Below are positions 29,350-43,450 of a DNA stretch of 64,000 bases, in pieces. The stretch lies in contig OX637297.1 in assembly GCA_951799445.1 (NCBI GenBank), forward strand, positions 14,260,001 to 14,324,000. Direction: 5' to 3'. The notes below the pieces were generated by a model. It had not been told where the DNA came from. It worked only from the letters and a program-made list of their open reading frames with translations, and made no database searches. Position 1 is the stretch's first letter; the number at the start of each line of letters is the position of its first letter. The stretch is from Pseudisothecium myosuroides (taxonomy: Eukaryota > Streptophyta > Bryopsida > Hypnales > Lembophyllaceae). Both the position numbers and the translations under genes were made by a program.

Positions 29350-32300
29350 AGTATTTACAACTTGTACATTTCTTTTGGCCTTCTTTTGGATTCCAATTCC
29401 ATGACCTTTGAGATTTTAGTTCAATAAACCCTAGGGCATGGCCAATTGTTTATTTTTCCTTTCTCCTCGTGTATGTTATGAAACGGTGCACTAAATTTAG
29501 TGCACCCATGAAATAATATTTCTTGGAGTATTTAGAACTTGTACATTTCTTTTGGCCTTCCTTTGGATTCCAATTGCATGACCTTTGAGATTTTAGTTCA
29601 ATAAACTACTGGGCATGGCCAAATGAATTGTTTATTTTTGCTTTCTCGTCGTGTATGTTATGAAACGGTGCACTAAATTTAGTGCACCCATGAATTAATA
29701 TTTCTTGGATTATTTACAAGTTGTACATTTCTTTTGGCCTTCTTTTGGATTCCAATTCCATGACCTTTGAGATTTTAGTTCAATAAACTACAGGGCATGC
29801 CCAATTGTTTATTTTTTCTCTCTCGTCGTGTATGTTATGAATTGGTGCACTAAATTTAGTGCACCCGTGAATTATTATTTCTTGGAGTATTTACAACTTG
29901 TACATTTCTTTTGGGCTTCTTTTGGTTTCCAATTCCATGACTTTTGAGATTTTAGTTCTCTAAACTACAGGGCATGGCCAATTGTTTATTTTTTCTCTCT
30001 CGTCGTGTATATTATGAAACGGTGCACTAAATTTAGTGCACCCATGAATTAATATTTCTTGGAGTATTTACAACTTGTACATTTCTTTTGGCCTTCTTTT
30101 GGATTCCAATTCCATGACCTTTGAGATTTTAGTTCTCTAAACTACAGGGCATGGCCAATTGTTTATTTTTTCTTTCTCGTCGTGTATGTTATGAAACGGT
30201 GCACTAAATTCAGTGCACCCATGAATTATTATTTCTTGGAGTATTTACAACTTGTACATTTCTTTTGGCCTTCTTTTGGATTCCAATTCCATGACCTTTG
30301 AGATTTTAGTTCTCTAAACTACAGGGCATGGCCAATTGTTTATTTTTTCTTTCTCGTCGTGTATGTTATGAAACGGTGCACTAAATTTAGTGCACCCATG
30401 AATTAATATTTCTTGGAGTATTTACAGCTTGTACATTTCTTTTGGCCTTCTTTTGGATTCCAATTCCATGACCTTTGAGATTTTACTTCAATAAACTACA
30501 GGGCATGGCCAAATGAATTGTTTGTTTTTTCTTTCTCATCGTGAATGTTATGAAACGGTGCACTAAATTTAGTGCACCCATGAATTATTATTTCTTGGAG
30601 TATTTAGAACTTGTACATTTCTTTTGGGCTTCTTTTGGATTCCAATTCCATGACCTTTGAGATTTTAGTTCTCTAAACTACAGGGCATGGCCAATTGTTT
30701 ATTTTTTCTCTCTCGTCGTGTATATTATGAAACGGTGCACTAAATTTAGTGCACCCATGAATTAATATTTCTTGGAGTATTTACAACTTGTACATTTCTT
30801 TTGGCCTTCTTTTGGATTCCAATTCCATGACCTTTGAGATTTTAGTTCTCTAAACTACAGGGCATGGCCAATTGTTTATTTTTTCTTTCTCGTCGTGTAT
30901 GTTATGAAACGGTGCACTAAATTCAGTGCACCCATGAATTATTATTTCTTGGAGTATTTACAACTTGTACATTTCTTTTGGCCTTCTTTTGGATTCCAAT
31001 TCTATGACCTTTGAGATTTTAGTTCTCTAAACTACAGGGCATGGCCAATTGTTTATTTTTTCTTTCTCGTCGTGTATGTTATGAAACGGTGCACTAAATT
31101 TAGTGCACCCATGAATTAATATTTCTTGGAGTATTTACAGCTTGTACATTTCTTTTGGCCTTCTTTTGGATTCCAATTCCATGACCTTTGAGATTTTACT
31201 TCAATAAACTACAGGGCATGGCCAAATGAATTGTTTGTTTTTTCTTTCTCATCGTGAATGTTATGAAACGGTGCACTAAATTTAGTGCACCCATGAAATA
31301 TTATTTCTTGGAGTATTTACAACTTGTACATTTTTTTTGGCCTTCTTTTGGATTCGAATTGCATGACCTTTGAGATTTTAGTTTAATAAACTACAGGGCA
31401 TGGCCAAATGAATTGTTTATTTTTTCTTTCTCGTCGTGTATGTTATGAAACGGTGCACTAAATTTAGTGCACCCATGAATTATTATTTCTTGGAGTATTT
31501 AGAACTTGTACATTTCTTTTGGGCTTCTTTTGGATTCGAATTGCATGACCTTTGAGATTTTAGTTCAATAAACTACAGGGCATGGCCAAATGAATTGTTT
31601 ATTTTTTCTTTTTCGTCGTGTATGTTATGAATTGGTGCACTAAATTTAGTGCACCCATGAATTATTATTTCTTGGAGTATTTACAACTTGTACATTTTTT
31701 TTGGCCTTCTTTTGAAATCCAATTCCATGACCTTTGAGATTTTAGTTCTCTAAACTACAGGGCATGGCCAATTGTTTATTTTTTCTCTCTCGTCGTGTAT
31801 GTTATGAAACGGTGCACTAAATTTAGTGCACTCATGAATTAATATTTCTTGGAGTATTTGCAACTTGTACATTTCTTTTGGCCTTCCTTTGGATTCCAAT
31901 TCCATGACCTTTGAGATTTTAGTTCAATAAACTACTAAGCATGGCCAAATGAATTGTTTATTTTTGCTTTCTCGTCGTGTATGTTAGGAAACGGTGCACT
32001 AAATTTAGTGCACCCATGAATTAATATTTCTTGGATTATTTACAAGTTGTACATTTCTTTTGGCCTTCTTTTGGATTCCAATTCCATGACCTTTGAGATT
32101 TTAGTTCAATAAACTACAGGGCATGCCCAATTGTTTATTTTTTCTCTCTCGTCGTGTATGTTATGAATTGGTGCACTAAATTTAGTGCACCCGTGAATTA
32201 TTATTTCTTGGAGTATTTACAACTTGTACATTTCTTTTGGGCTTCTTTTGGATTCCAATTCCATGACTTTTGAGATTTTAGTTCTCTAAACTACAGGGCA

Positions 32301-35300
32301 TGGCCAATTGTTTATTTTTTCTCTCTCGTCGTGTATATTATGAAACGGTGCACTAAATTTAGTGCACCCATGAATTAATATTTCTTGGAGTATTTACAAC
32401 TTGTACATTTCTTTTGGCCTTCTTTTGGATTCCAATTCCATGACCTTTGAGATTTTAGTTCTCTAAACTACAGGGCATGGCCAATTGTTTATTTTTTCTT
32501 TCTCGTCGTGTATGTTATGAAACGGTGCACTAAATCTAGTGCACCCATGAATTAATATTTCTTGGAGTATTTACAACTTGTACTTTTCTTTTGGGCTTCT
32601 TTTGGATTCCAATTCCATGACTTTTGAGATTTTAGTTCTCTAAACTACAGGGCATGGCCAATTGTTTATTTTTTCTCTCTCGTCGTGTATATTATGAAAC
32701 GGTGCACTAAATTTAGTGCACCCATGAATTAATATTTCTTGGAGTATTTACAACTTGTACATTTCTTTTGGCCTTCTTTTGGATTCCAATTCCATGACCT
32801 TTGAGATTTTAGTTCTCTAAACTACAGGGCATGGCCAATTGTTTATTTTTTCTTTCTCGTCGTGTATGTTATGAAACGGTGCACTAAATTTAGTGCACCC
32901 ATGAATTAATATTTCTTGGAGTATTTACAGCTTGTACATTTCTTTTGGCCTGCTTTTGGATTCCAATTCCATGACCTTTGAGATTTTAGTTCTCTAAACT
33001 ACAGGGCATGGCCAATTGTTTATTTTTTCTTTCTCGTCGTGTATGTTATGAAACGGTGCACTAAATTTAGTGCACCCATGAATTAATATTTCTTGGAGTA
33101 TTTACAGCTTGTACATTTCTTTTGGCCTTCTTTTGGATTCCAATTCCATGACCTTTGAGATTTTACTTCAATAAACTACAGGGCATGGCCAAATGAATTG
33201 TTTGTTTTTTCTTTCTCATCGTGAATGTTATGAAACGGTGCACTAAATTTAGTGCACCCATGAAATATTATTTCTTGGAGTATTTACAACTTGTACATTT
33301 TTTTTGGCCTCCTTTTGGATTCGAATTGCATGACCTTTGAGATTTTAGTTTAATAAACTACAGGGCATGGCCAAATGAATTGTTTATTTTTTCTTTCTCG
33401 TCGTGTATGTTATGAAACGGTGCACTAAATTTAGTGCACCCATGAATTATTATTTCTTGGAGTATTTAGAACTTGTACATTTCTTTTGGGCTTCTTTTGG
33501 ATTCGAATTGCATGACCTTTGAGATTTTAGTTCAATAAACTACAGGGCATGGCCAAATGAATTGTTTATTTTTTCTTTTTCGTCGTGTATGTTATGAATT
33601 GGTGCACTAAATTTAGTGCACCCATGAATTATTATTTCTTGGAGTATTTACAAGTTGTACATTTTTTTTGGCCTTCTTTTGAAATCCAATTCCATGACCT
33701 TTGAGATTTTAGTTCTCTAAACTACAGGGCATGGCCAATTGTTTATTTTTTCTCTCTCGTCGTGTATGTTATGAAACGGTGCACTAAATTTAGTGCACTC
33801 ATGAATTATTATTTCTTGGAGTATTTACAACTTGTACATTTCTTTTGGCCTTCTTTTGGATTCCAATTCCATGACCTTTGAGATTTTAGTTCAATAAACT
33901 ACAGGGCATGGCCAAATGAATTGTTTATTTTTTCTTTCTCGTCGTGTATGTTATGAAACGGTGCACTAAATTTAGTGCACCCATGAATTATTATTTCTTG
34001 GAGTATTTACAACTTGTACATTTCTTTTGGCCTTCTTTTGGATTCCAATTCCATGTCCTTTGAGATTTTAGTTCAATAAACTCTAGGGCATGGCCAATTG
34101 TTTATTTTTCCTTTCTCCTCGTGTATGTTATGAAACGGTGCACTAAATTTAGTGCACCCATGAAATAATATTTCTTGGAGTATTTAGAACTTGTACATTT
34201 CTTTTGGCCTTCCTTTGGATTCCAATTGCATGACCTTTGAGATTTTAGTTCAATAAACTACTGGGCATGGCCAAATGAATTGTTTATTTTTGCTTTCTCG
34301 TCGTGTATGTTATGAAACGGTGCACTAAATTTAGTGCACCCATGAATTAATATTTCTTGGATTATTTACAAGTTGTACATTTCTTTTGGCCTTCTTTTGG
34401 ATTCCAATTCCATGACCTTTGAGATTTTAGTTCAATAAACTACAGGGCATGCCCAATTGTTTATTTTTTCTCTCTCGTCGTGTATGTTATGAATTGGTGC
34501 ACTAAATTTAGTGCACCCGTGAATTATTATTTCTTGGAGTATTTACAACTTGTACATTTCTTTTGGGCTTCTTTTGGATTCCAATTCCATGACTTTTGAG
34601 ATTTTAGTTCTCTAAACTACAGGGCATGGCCAATTGTTTATTTTTTCTCTCTCGTCGTGTATATTATGAAACGGTGCACTAAATTTAGTGCACCCATGAA
34701 TTAATATTTCTTGGAGTATTTACAACTTGTACATTTCTTTTGGCCTTCTTTTGGATTCCAGTTCCATGACCTTTGAGATTTTAGTTCTCTAAACTACAGG
34801 GCATGGCCAATTGTTTATTTTTTCTTTCTCGTCGTGTATGTTATGAAACGGTGCACTAAATTTAGTGCACCCATGAATTAATATTTCTTGGAGTATTTAC
34901 AACTTGTACATTTCTTTTGGCCTTCTTTTGGATTCCAGTTCCATGACCTTTGAGATTTTAGTTCTCTAAACTACAGGGCATGGCCAATTGTTTATTTTTT
35001 CTTTCTCGTCATGTATGTTATGAAACGGTGCACTAAATTCAGTGCACCCATGAATTATTATTTCTTGGAGTATTTACAACTTGTACATTTCTTTTGGCCT
35101 TCTTTTGGATTCCAATTCCATGACCTTTGAGATTTTAGTTCTCTAAACTACAGGGCATGGCCAATTGTTTATTTTTTCTTTCTCGTCGTGTATGTTATGA
35201 AACGGTGCACTAAATTTAGTGCACCCATGAATTAATATTTCTTGGAGTATTTACAGCTTGTACATTTCTTTTGGCCTTCTTTTGGATTCCAATTCCATGA

Positions 35301-37930
35301 CCTTTGAGATTTTACTTTAATAAACTTTAGGGCATGGCCAAATGAATTGTTTGTTTTTTCTTTCTCATCGTGAATGTTATGAAACGGTGCACTAAATTTA
35401 GTGCACCCATGAATTATTATTTCTTGGAGTATTTACAACTTGTACATTTCTTTTGGCCTTCTTTTGGATTCCAATTCCATGACCTTTGAGATTTTAGTTC
35501 AATAAACTCTAGGGCATGGCCAATTGTTTATTTTTCCTTTCTCCTCGTGTATGTTATGAAACGGTGCACTAAATTTAGTGCACCCATGAAATAATATTTC
35601 TTGGAGTATTTAGAACTTGTACATTTCTTTTGGCCTTCCTTTGGATTCCAATTGCATGACCTTTGAGATTTTAGTTCAATAAACTACTAGGCATGGCCAA
35701 ATGAATTGTTTATTTTTGCTTTCTCGTCGTGTATGTTATGAAACGGTGCACTAAATTTAGTGCACCCATGAATTAATATTTCTTGGATTATTTACAAGTT
35801 GTACATTTCTTTTGGCCTTCTTTTGGATTCCAATTCCATGACCTTTGAGATTTTAGTTCAATAAACTACAGGGCATGCCCAATTGTTTATTTTTTCTCTC
35901 TCGTCGTGTATGTTATGAATTGGTGCACTAAATTTAGTGCACCCGTGAATTATTATTTCTTGGAGTATTTACAACTTGTACATTTCTTTTGGGCTTCTTT
36001 TGGTTTCCAATTCCATGACTTTTGAGATTTTAGTTCTCTAAACTACAGGGCATGGCCAATTGTTTATTTTTTCTCTCTCGTCGTGTATATTATGAAACGG
36101 TGCACTAAATTTAGTGCACCCATGAATTAATATTTCTTGGAGTATTTACAACTTGTACATTTCTTTTGGCCTTCTTTTGGATTCCAATTCCATGACCTTT
36201 GAGATTTTAGTTCTCTAAACTACAGGGCATGGCCAATTGTTTATTTTTTCTTTCTCGTCGTGTATGTTATGAAACGGTGCACTAAATTCAGTGCACCCAT
36301 GAATTATTATTTCTTGGAGTATTTACAACTTGTACATTTCTTTTGGCCTTCTTTTGGATTCCAATTCCATGACCTTTGAGATTTTAGTTCTCTAAACTAC
36401 AGGGCATGGCCAATTGTTTATTTTTTCTTTCTCGTCGTGTATGTTATGAAACGGTGCACTAAATTTAGTGCACCCATGAATTAATATTTCTTGGAGTATT
36501 TACAGCTTGTACATTTCTTTTGGCCTTCTTTTGGATTCCAATTCCATGACCTTTGAGATTTTACTTCAATAAACTACAGGGCATGGCCAAATGAATTGTT
36601 TGTTTTTTCTTTCTCATCGTGAATGTTATGAAACGGTGCACTAAATTTAGTGCACCCATGAATTATTATTTCTTGGAGTATTTAGAACTTGTACATTTCT
36701 TTTGGGCTTCTTTTGGATTCCAATTCCATGACCTTTGAGATTTTAGTTCTCTAAACTACAGGGCATGGCCAATTGTTTATTTTTTCTCTCTCGTCGTGTA
36801 TATTATGAAACGGTGCACTAAATTTAGTGCACCCATGAATTAATATTTCTTGGAGTATTTAGAACTTGTACATTTCTTTTGGCCTTCTTTTGGATTCCAA
36901 TTCCATGACCTTTGAGATTTTAGTTCTCTAAACTACAGGGCATGGCCAATTGTTTATTTTTTCTTTCTCGTCGTGTATGTTATGAAACGGTGCACTAAAT
37001 TCAGTGCACCCATGAATTATTATTTCTTGGAGTATTTACAACTTGTACATTTCTTTTGGCCTTCTTTTGGATTCCAATTCTATGACCTTTGAGATTTTAG
37101 TTCTCTAAACTACAGGGCATGGCCAATTGTTTATTTTTTCTTTCTCGTCGTGTATGTTATGAAACGGTGCACTAAATTTAGTGCACCCATGAATTAATAT
37201 TTCTTGGAGTATTTACAGCTTGTACATTTCTTTTGGCCTTCTTTTGGATTCCAATTCCATGACCTTTGAGATTTTACTTCAATAAACTACAGGGCATGGC
37301 CAAATGAATTGTTTGTTTTTTCTTTCTCATCGTGAATGTTATGAAACGGTGCACTAAATTTAGTGCACCCATGAAATATTATTTCTTGGAGTATTTACAA
37401 CTTGTACATTTTTTTTGGCCTTCTTTTGGATTCGAATTGCATGACCTTTGAGATTTTAGTTTAATAAACTACAGGGCATGGCCAAATGAATTGTTTATTT
37501 TTTCTTTCTCGTCGTGTATGTTATGAAACGGTGCACTAAATTTAGTGCACCCATGAATTATTATTTCTTGGAGTATTTAGAACTTGTACATTTCTTTTGG
37601 GCTTCTTTTGGATTCGAATTGCATGACCTTTGAGATTTTAGTTCAATAAACTACAGGGCATGGCCAAATGAATTGTTTATTTTTTCTTTTTCGTCGTGTA
37701 TGTTATGAATTGGTGCACTAAATTTAGTGCACCCATGAATTATTATTTCTTGGAGTATTTACAAGTTGTACATTTTTTTTGGCCTTCTTTTGAAATCCAA
37801 TTCCATGACCTTTGAGATTTTAGTTCTCTAAACTACAGGGCATGGCCAATTGTTTATTTTTTCTCTCTCGTCGTGTATGTTATGAAACGGTGCACTAAAT
37901 TTAGTGCACTCATGAATTATTATTTCTTGG
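29350..37930 (+). repeat. Segmental duplication inside satellite: about 29.35-31.85 kb copied at 35.43-37.93 kb (offset 6,078)
   Basis: The rare variant GGGCTTCTTTTGGTTTCC occurs at 29,913 and 35,991, an offset of 6,078 or 34 monomers. The order of marker monomers around it is kept, down to the GTGCACTC palindrome variant near 31,829/37,907. The right copy carries small private changes, such as ATTTAGAAC at about 36,860. The copy ends where the two tracts diverge after the GTGCACTC monomer. Edges were judged by eye. Confidence 0.7.
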
Positions 37931-40900
37931 AGTATTTACAACTTGTACATTTCTTTTGGCCTTCTTTTGGATTCCAATTCCATGACCTTTGAGATTTTAG
38001 TTCAATAAACTACAGGGCATGGCCAAATGAATTGTTTATTTTTTCTTTCTCGTCGTGTATGTTATGAAACGGTGCACTAAATTTAGTGCACCCATGAATT
38101 ATTATTTCTTGGAGTATTTACAACTTGTACATTTCTTTTGGCCTTCTTTTGGATTCCAATTCCATGACCTTTGAGATTTTAGTTCAATAAACTACAGGGC
38201 ATGGCCAATTGTTTATTTTTCCTTTCTCCTCGTGTATGTTATGAAACGGTGCACTAAATTTAGTGCACCCATGAAATAATATTTCTTGGAGTATTTAGAA
38301 CTTGTACATTTCTTTTGGCCTTCCTTTGGATTCCAATTGCATGACCTTTGAGATTTTAGTTCAATAAACTACTGGGCATGGCCAAATGAATTGTTTATTT
38401 TTGCTTTCTCGTCGTGTATGTTATGAAACGGTGCACTAAATTTAGTGCACCCATGAATTAATATTTCTTGGATAATTTACAAGTTGTACATTTCTTTTGG
38501 CCTTCTTTTGGATTCCAATTCCATGACCTTTGAGATTTTAGTTCAATAAACTACAGGGCATGTCCAATTGTTTATTTTTTCTCTCTCGTTGTGTATGTTA
38601 TGAATTGGTGCACTAAATTTAGTGCACCCGTGAATTATTATTTCTTGGAGTATTTACAACTTGTACATTTCTTTTGGGCTTCTTTTGGATTCCAATTCCA
38701 TGACTTTTGAGATTTTAGTTCTCTAAACTACAGGGCATGGCCAATTGTTTATTTTTTCTCTCTCGTCGTGTATATTATGAAACGGTGCACTAAATTTAGT
38801 GCACCCATGAATTAATATTTCTTGGAGTATTTACAACTTGTACATTTCTTTTGGCCTTCTTTTGGATTCCAATTCCATGACCTTTGAGATTTTAGTTCTC
38901 TAAACTACAGGGCATGGCCAATTGTTTATTTTTTCTTTCTCGTCGTGTATGTTATGAAACGGTGCACTAAATTCAGTGCACCCATGAATTATTATTTCTT
39001 GGAGTATTTACAACTTGTACATTTCTTTTGGCCTTCTTTTGGATTCCAATTCCATGACCTTTGAGATTTTAGTTCTCTAAACCACAGGGCATGGCCAATT
39101 GTTTATTTTTTCTTTCTCGTCGTGTATGTTATGAAACGGTGCACTAAATTTAGTGCACCCATGAATTAATATTTCTTGGAGTATTTACAGCTTGTACATT
39201 TCTTTTGGCCTTCTTTTGGATTCCAATTCCATGACCTTTGAGATTTTACTTCAATAAACTACAGGGCATGGCCAAATGAATTGTTTGTTTTTTCTTTCTC
39301 ATCGTGAATGTTATGAAACGGTGCACTAAATTTAGTGCACCCATGAATTATTATTTCTTGGAGTATTTACAACTTGTACATTTTTTTTGGCCTTCTTTTG
39401 GATTCGAATTGCATGACCTTTGAGATTTTAGTTTAATAAACTACAGGGCATGGCCAAATGAATTGTTTATTTTTTCTTTCTCGTCGTGTATGTTATGAAA
39501 CGGTGCACTAAATTTAGTGCACCCATGAATTATTATTTCTTGGAGTATTTAGAACTTGTACATTTCTTTTGGGCTTCTTTTGGATTCGAATGTCATGACC
39601 TTTGAGATTTTAGTTCAATAAACTACAGGGCATGGCCAAATGAATTGTTTATTTTTTCTTTTTCGTCGTGTATGTTATGAATTGGTGCACTAAATTTAGT
39701 GCACCCATGAATTATTATTTCTTGGAGTATTTACAAGTTGTACATTTTTTTTGGCCTTCTTTTGAAATCCAATTCCATGACCTTTGAGATTTTAGTTCTC
39801 TAAACTACAGGGCATGGCCAATTGTTTATTTTTTCTCTCTCGTCGTGTATGTTATGAAACGGTGCACTAAATTTAGTGCACCCATGAATTAATATTTCTT
39901 GGAGTATTTACAGCTTGTACATTTCTTTTGGCCTTCCTTTGGATTCCAATTCCATGACCTTTGAGATTTTAGTTCAATAAACTACTAAGCATGGCCAAAT
40001 GAATTGTTTATTTTTGCTTTCTCGTCGTGTATGTTAGGAAACGGTGCACTAAATTTAGTGCACCCATGAATTAATATTTCTTGGATTATTTACAAGTTGT
40101 ACATTTCTTTTGGCCTTCTTTTGGATTCCAATTCCATGACCTTTGAGATTTTAGTTCAATAAACTACAGGGCATGCCCAATTGTTTATTTTTTCTCTCTC
40201 GTCGTGTATGTTATGAATTGGTGCACTAAATTTAGTGCACCCGTGAATTATTATTTCTTGGAGTATTTACAACTTGTACATTTCTTTTGGGCTTCTTTTG
40301 GATTCCAATTCCATGACTTTTGAGATTTTAGTTCTCTAAACTACAGGGCATGGCCAATTGTTTATTTTTTCTCTCTCGTCGTGTATATTATGAAACGGTG
40401 CACTAAATTTAGTGCACCCATGAATTAATATTTCTTGGAGTATTTACAACTTGTACATTTCTTTTGGCCTTCTTTTGGATTCCAATTCCATGACCTTTGA
40501 GATTTTAGTTCTCTAAACTACAGGGCATGGCCAATTGTTTATTTTTTCTTTCTCGTCGTGTATGTTATGAAACGGTGCACTAAATCTAGTGCACCCATGA
40601 ATTAATATTTCTTGGAGTATTTACAACTTGTACATTTCTTTTGGGCTTCTTTTGGATTCCAATTCCATGACTTTTGAGATTTTAGTTCTCTAAACTACAG
40701 GGCATGGCCAATTGTTTATTTTTTCTCTCTCGTCGTGTATATTATGAAACGGTGCACTAAATTTAGTGCACCCATGAATTAATATTTCCTGGAGTATTTA
40801 CAACTTGTACATTTCTTTTGGCCTTCTTTTGGATTCCAATTCCATGACCTTTGAGATTTTAGTTCTCTAAACTACAGGGCATGGCCAATTGTTTATTTTT

Positions 40901-43450
40901 TCTTTCTCGTCGTGTATGTTATGAAACGGTGCACTAAATTTAGTGCACCCATGAATTAATATTTCTTGGAGTATTTACAGCTTGTACATTTCTTTTGGCC
41001 TGCTTTTGGATTCCAATTCCATGACCTTTGAGATTTTAGTTCTCTAAACTACAGGGCATGGCCAATTGTTTATTTTTTCTTTCTCGTCGTGTATGTTATG
41101 AAACGGTGCACTAAATTTAGTGCACCCATGAATTAATATTTCTTGGAGTATTTACAGCTTGTACATTTCTTTTGGCCTTCTTTTGGATTCCAATTCCATG
41201 ACCTTTGAGATTTTACTTCAATAAACTACAGGGCATGGCCAAATGAATTGTTTGTTTTTTCTTTCTCATCGTGAATGTTATGAAACGGTGCACTAAATTT
41301 AGTGCACCCATGAAATATTATTTCTTGGAGTATTTACAACTTGTACATTTTTTTTGGCCTTCTTTTGGATTCGAATTGCATGACCTTTGAGATTTTAGTT
41401 TAATAAACTACAGGGCATGGCCAAATGAATTGTTTATTTTTTCTTTCTCGTCGTGTATGTTATGAAACGGTGCACTAAATTTAGTGCACCCATGAATTAT
41501 TATTTCTTGGAGTATTTAGAACTTGTACATTTCTTTTGGGCTTCTTTTGGATTCGAATTGCATGACCTTTGAGATTTAAGTTCAATAAACTACAGGGCAT
41601 GGCCAAATGAATTGTTTATTTTTTCTTTTTCGTCGTGTATGTTATGAATTGGTGCACTAAATTTAGTGCACCCATGAATTATTATTTCTTGGAGTATTTA
41701 CAACTTGTACATTTTTTTTGGCCTTCTTTTGAAATCCAATTCCATGACCTTTGAGATTTTAGTTCTCTAAACTACAGGGCATGGCCAATTGTTTATTTTT
41801 TCTTTCTCGTCGTGTATGTTATGAAACGGTGCACTAAATTTAGTGCACTCATGAATTATTATTTCTTGGAGTATTTACAACTTGTACATTTCTTTTGGCC
41901 TTCTTTTGGATTCCAATTCCATGACCTTTGAGATTTTAGTTCAATAAACTACAGGGCATGGCCAAATGAATTGTTTATTTTTTCTTTCTCGTCGTGTATG
42001 TTATGAAACGGTGCACTAAATTTAGTGCACCCATGAATTATTATTTCTTGGAGTATTTACAACTTGTACATTTCTTTTGGCCTTCTTTTGGATTCCAATT
42101 CCATGTCCTTTGAGATTTTAGTTCAATAAACTCTAGGGCATGGCCAATTGTTTATTTTTCCTTTCTCCTCGTGTATGTTATGAAACGGTGCACTAAATTT
42201 AGTGCACCCATGAAATAATATTTCTTGGAGTATTTAGAACTTGTACATTTCTTTTGGCCTTCCTTTGGATTCCAATTGCATGACCTTTGAGATTTTAGTT
42301 CAATAAACTACTGGGCATGGCCAAATGAATTGTTTATTTTTGCTTTCTCGTCGTGTATGTTATGAAACGGTGCACTAAATTTAGTGCACCCATGAATTAA
42401 TATTTCTTGGATTATTTACAAGTTGTACATTTCTTTTGGCCTTCTTTTGGATTCCAATTCCATGACCTTTGAGATTTTAGTTCAATAAACTACAGGGCAT
42501 GCCCAATTGTTTATTTTTTCTCTCTCGTCGTGTATGTTATGAATTGGTGCACTAAATTTAGTGCACCCGTGAATTATTATTTCTTGGAGTATTTACAACT
42601 TGTACATTTCTTTTGGGCTTCTTTTGGATTCCAATTCCATGACTTTTGAGATTTTAGTTCTCTAAACTACAGGGCATGGCCAATTGTTTATTTTTTCTCT
42701 CTCGTCGTGTATATTATGAAACGGTGCACTAAATTTAGTGCACCCATGAATTAATATTTCTTGGAGTATTTACAACTTGTACATTTCTTTTGGCCTTCTT
42801 TTGGATTCCAGTTCCATGACCTTTGAGATTTTAGTTCTCTAAACTACAGGGCATGGCCAATTGTTTATTTTTTCTTTCTCGTCGTGTATGTTATGAAACG
42901 GTGCACTAAATTTAGTGCACCCATGAATTAATATTTCTTGGAGTATTTACAGCTTGTACATTTCTTTTGGCCTTCTTTTGGATTCCAGTTCCATGACCTT
43001 TGAGATTTTAGTTCTCTAAACTACAGGGCATGGCCAATTGTTTATTTTTTCTTTCTCGTCATGTATGTTATGAAACGGTGCACTAAATTCAGTGCACCCA
43101 TGAATTATTATTTCTTGGAGTATTTACAACTTGTACATTTCTTTTGGCCTTCTTTTGGATTCCAATTCCATGACCTTTGAGATTTTAGTTCTCTAAACTA
43201 CAGGGCATGGCCAATTGTTTATTTTTTCTTTCTCGTCGTGTATGTTATGAAACGGTGCACTAAATTTAGTGCACCCATGAATTAATATTTCTTGGAGTAT
43301 TTACAGCTTGTACATTTCTTTTGGCCTTCTTTTGGATTCCAATTCCATGACCTTTGAGATTTTACTTCAATAAACTACAGGGCATGGCCAAATGAATTGT
43401 TTGTTTTTTCTTTCTCATCGTGAATGTTATGAAACGGTGCACTAAATTTA
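30660..43450 (+). repeat. Segmental duplication inside satellite: about 30.66-35.4 kb copied at 38.7-43.45 kb (offset 8,050)
   Basis: Unusual variants recur at an offset of 8,050 (45 monomers). They are ACTACTAAGCATGG followed by ATGTTAGGAAACGG (31,981/40,031), TAAATCTAGTGCACC (about 32,531/40,581), CCATGTCCTTTGAG (34,051/42,101), GATTCCAGTTCCATG (34,755/42,805) and GTCATGTATG (35,009/43,059). The block is about 4.75 kb with a few private substitutions per copy, for example TTACTTTAATAAACTTTAGGG at about 35,314 in the left copy only. Confidence 0.75.
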
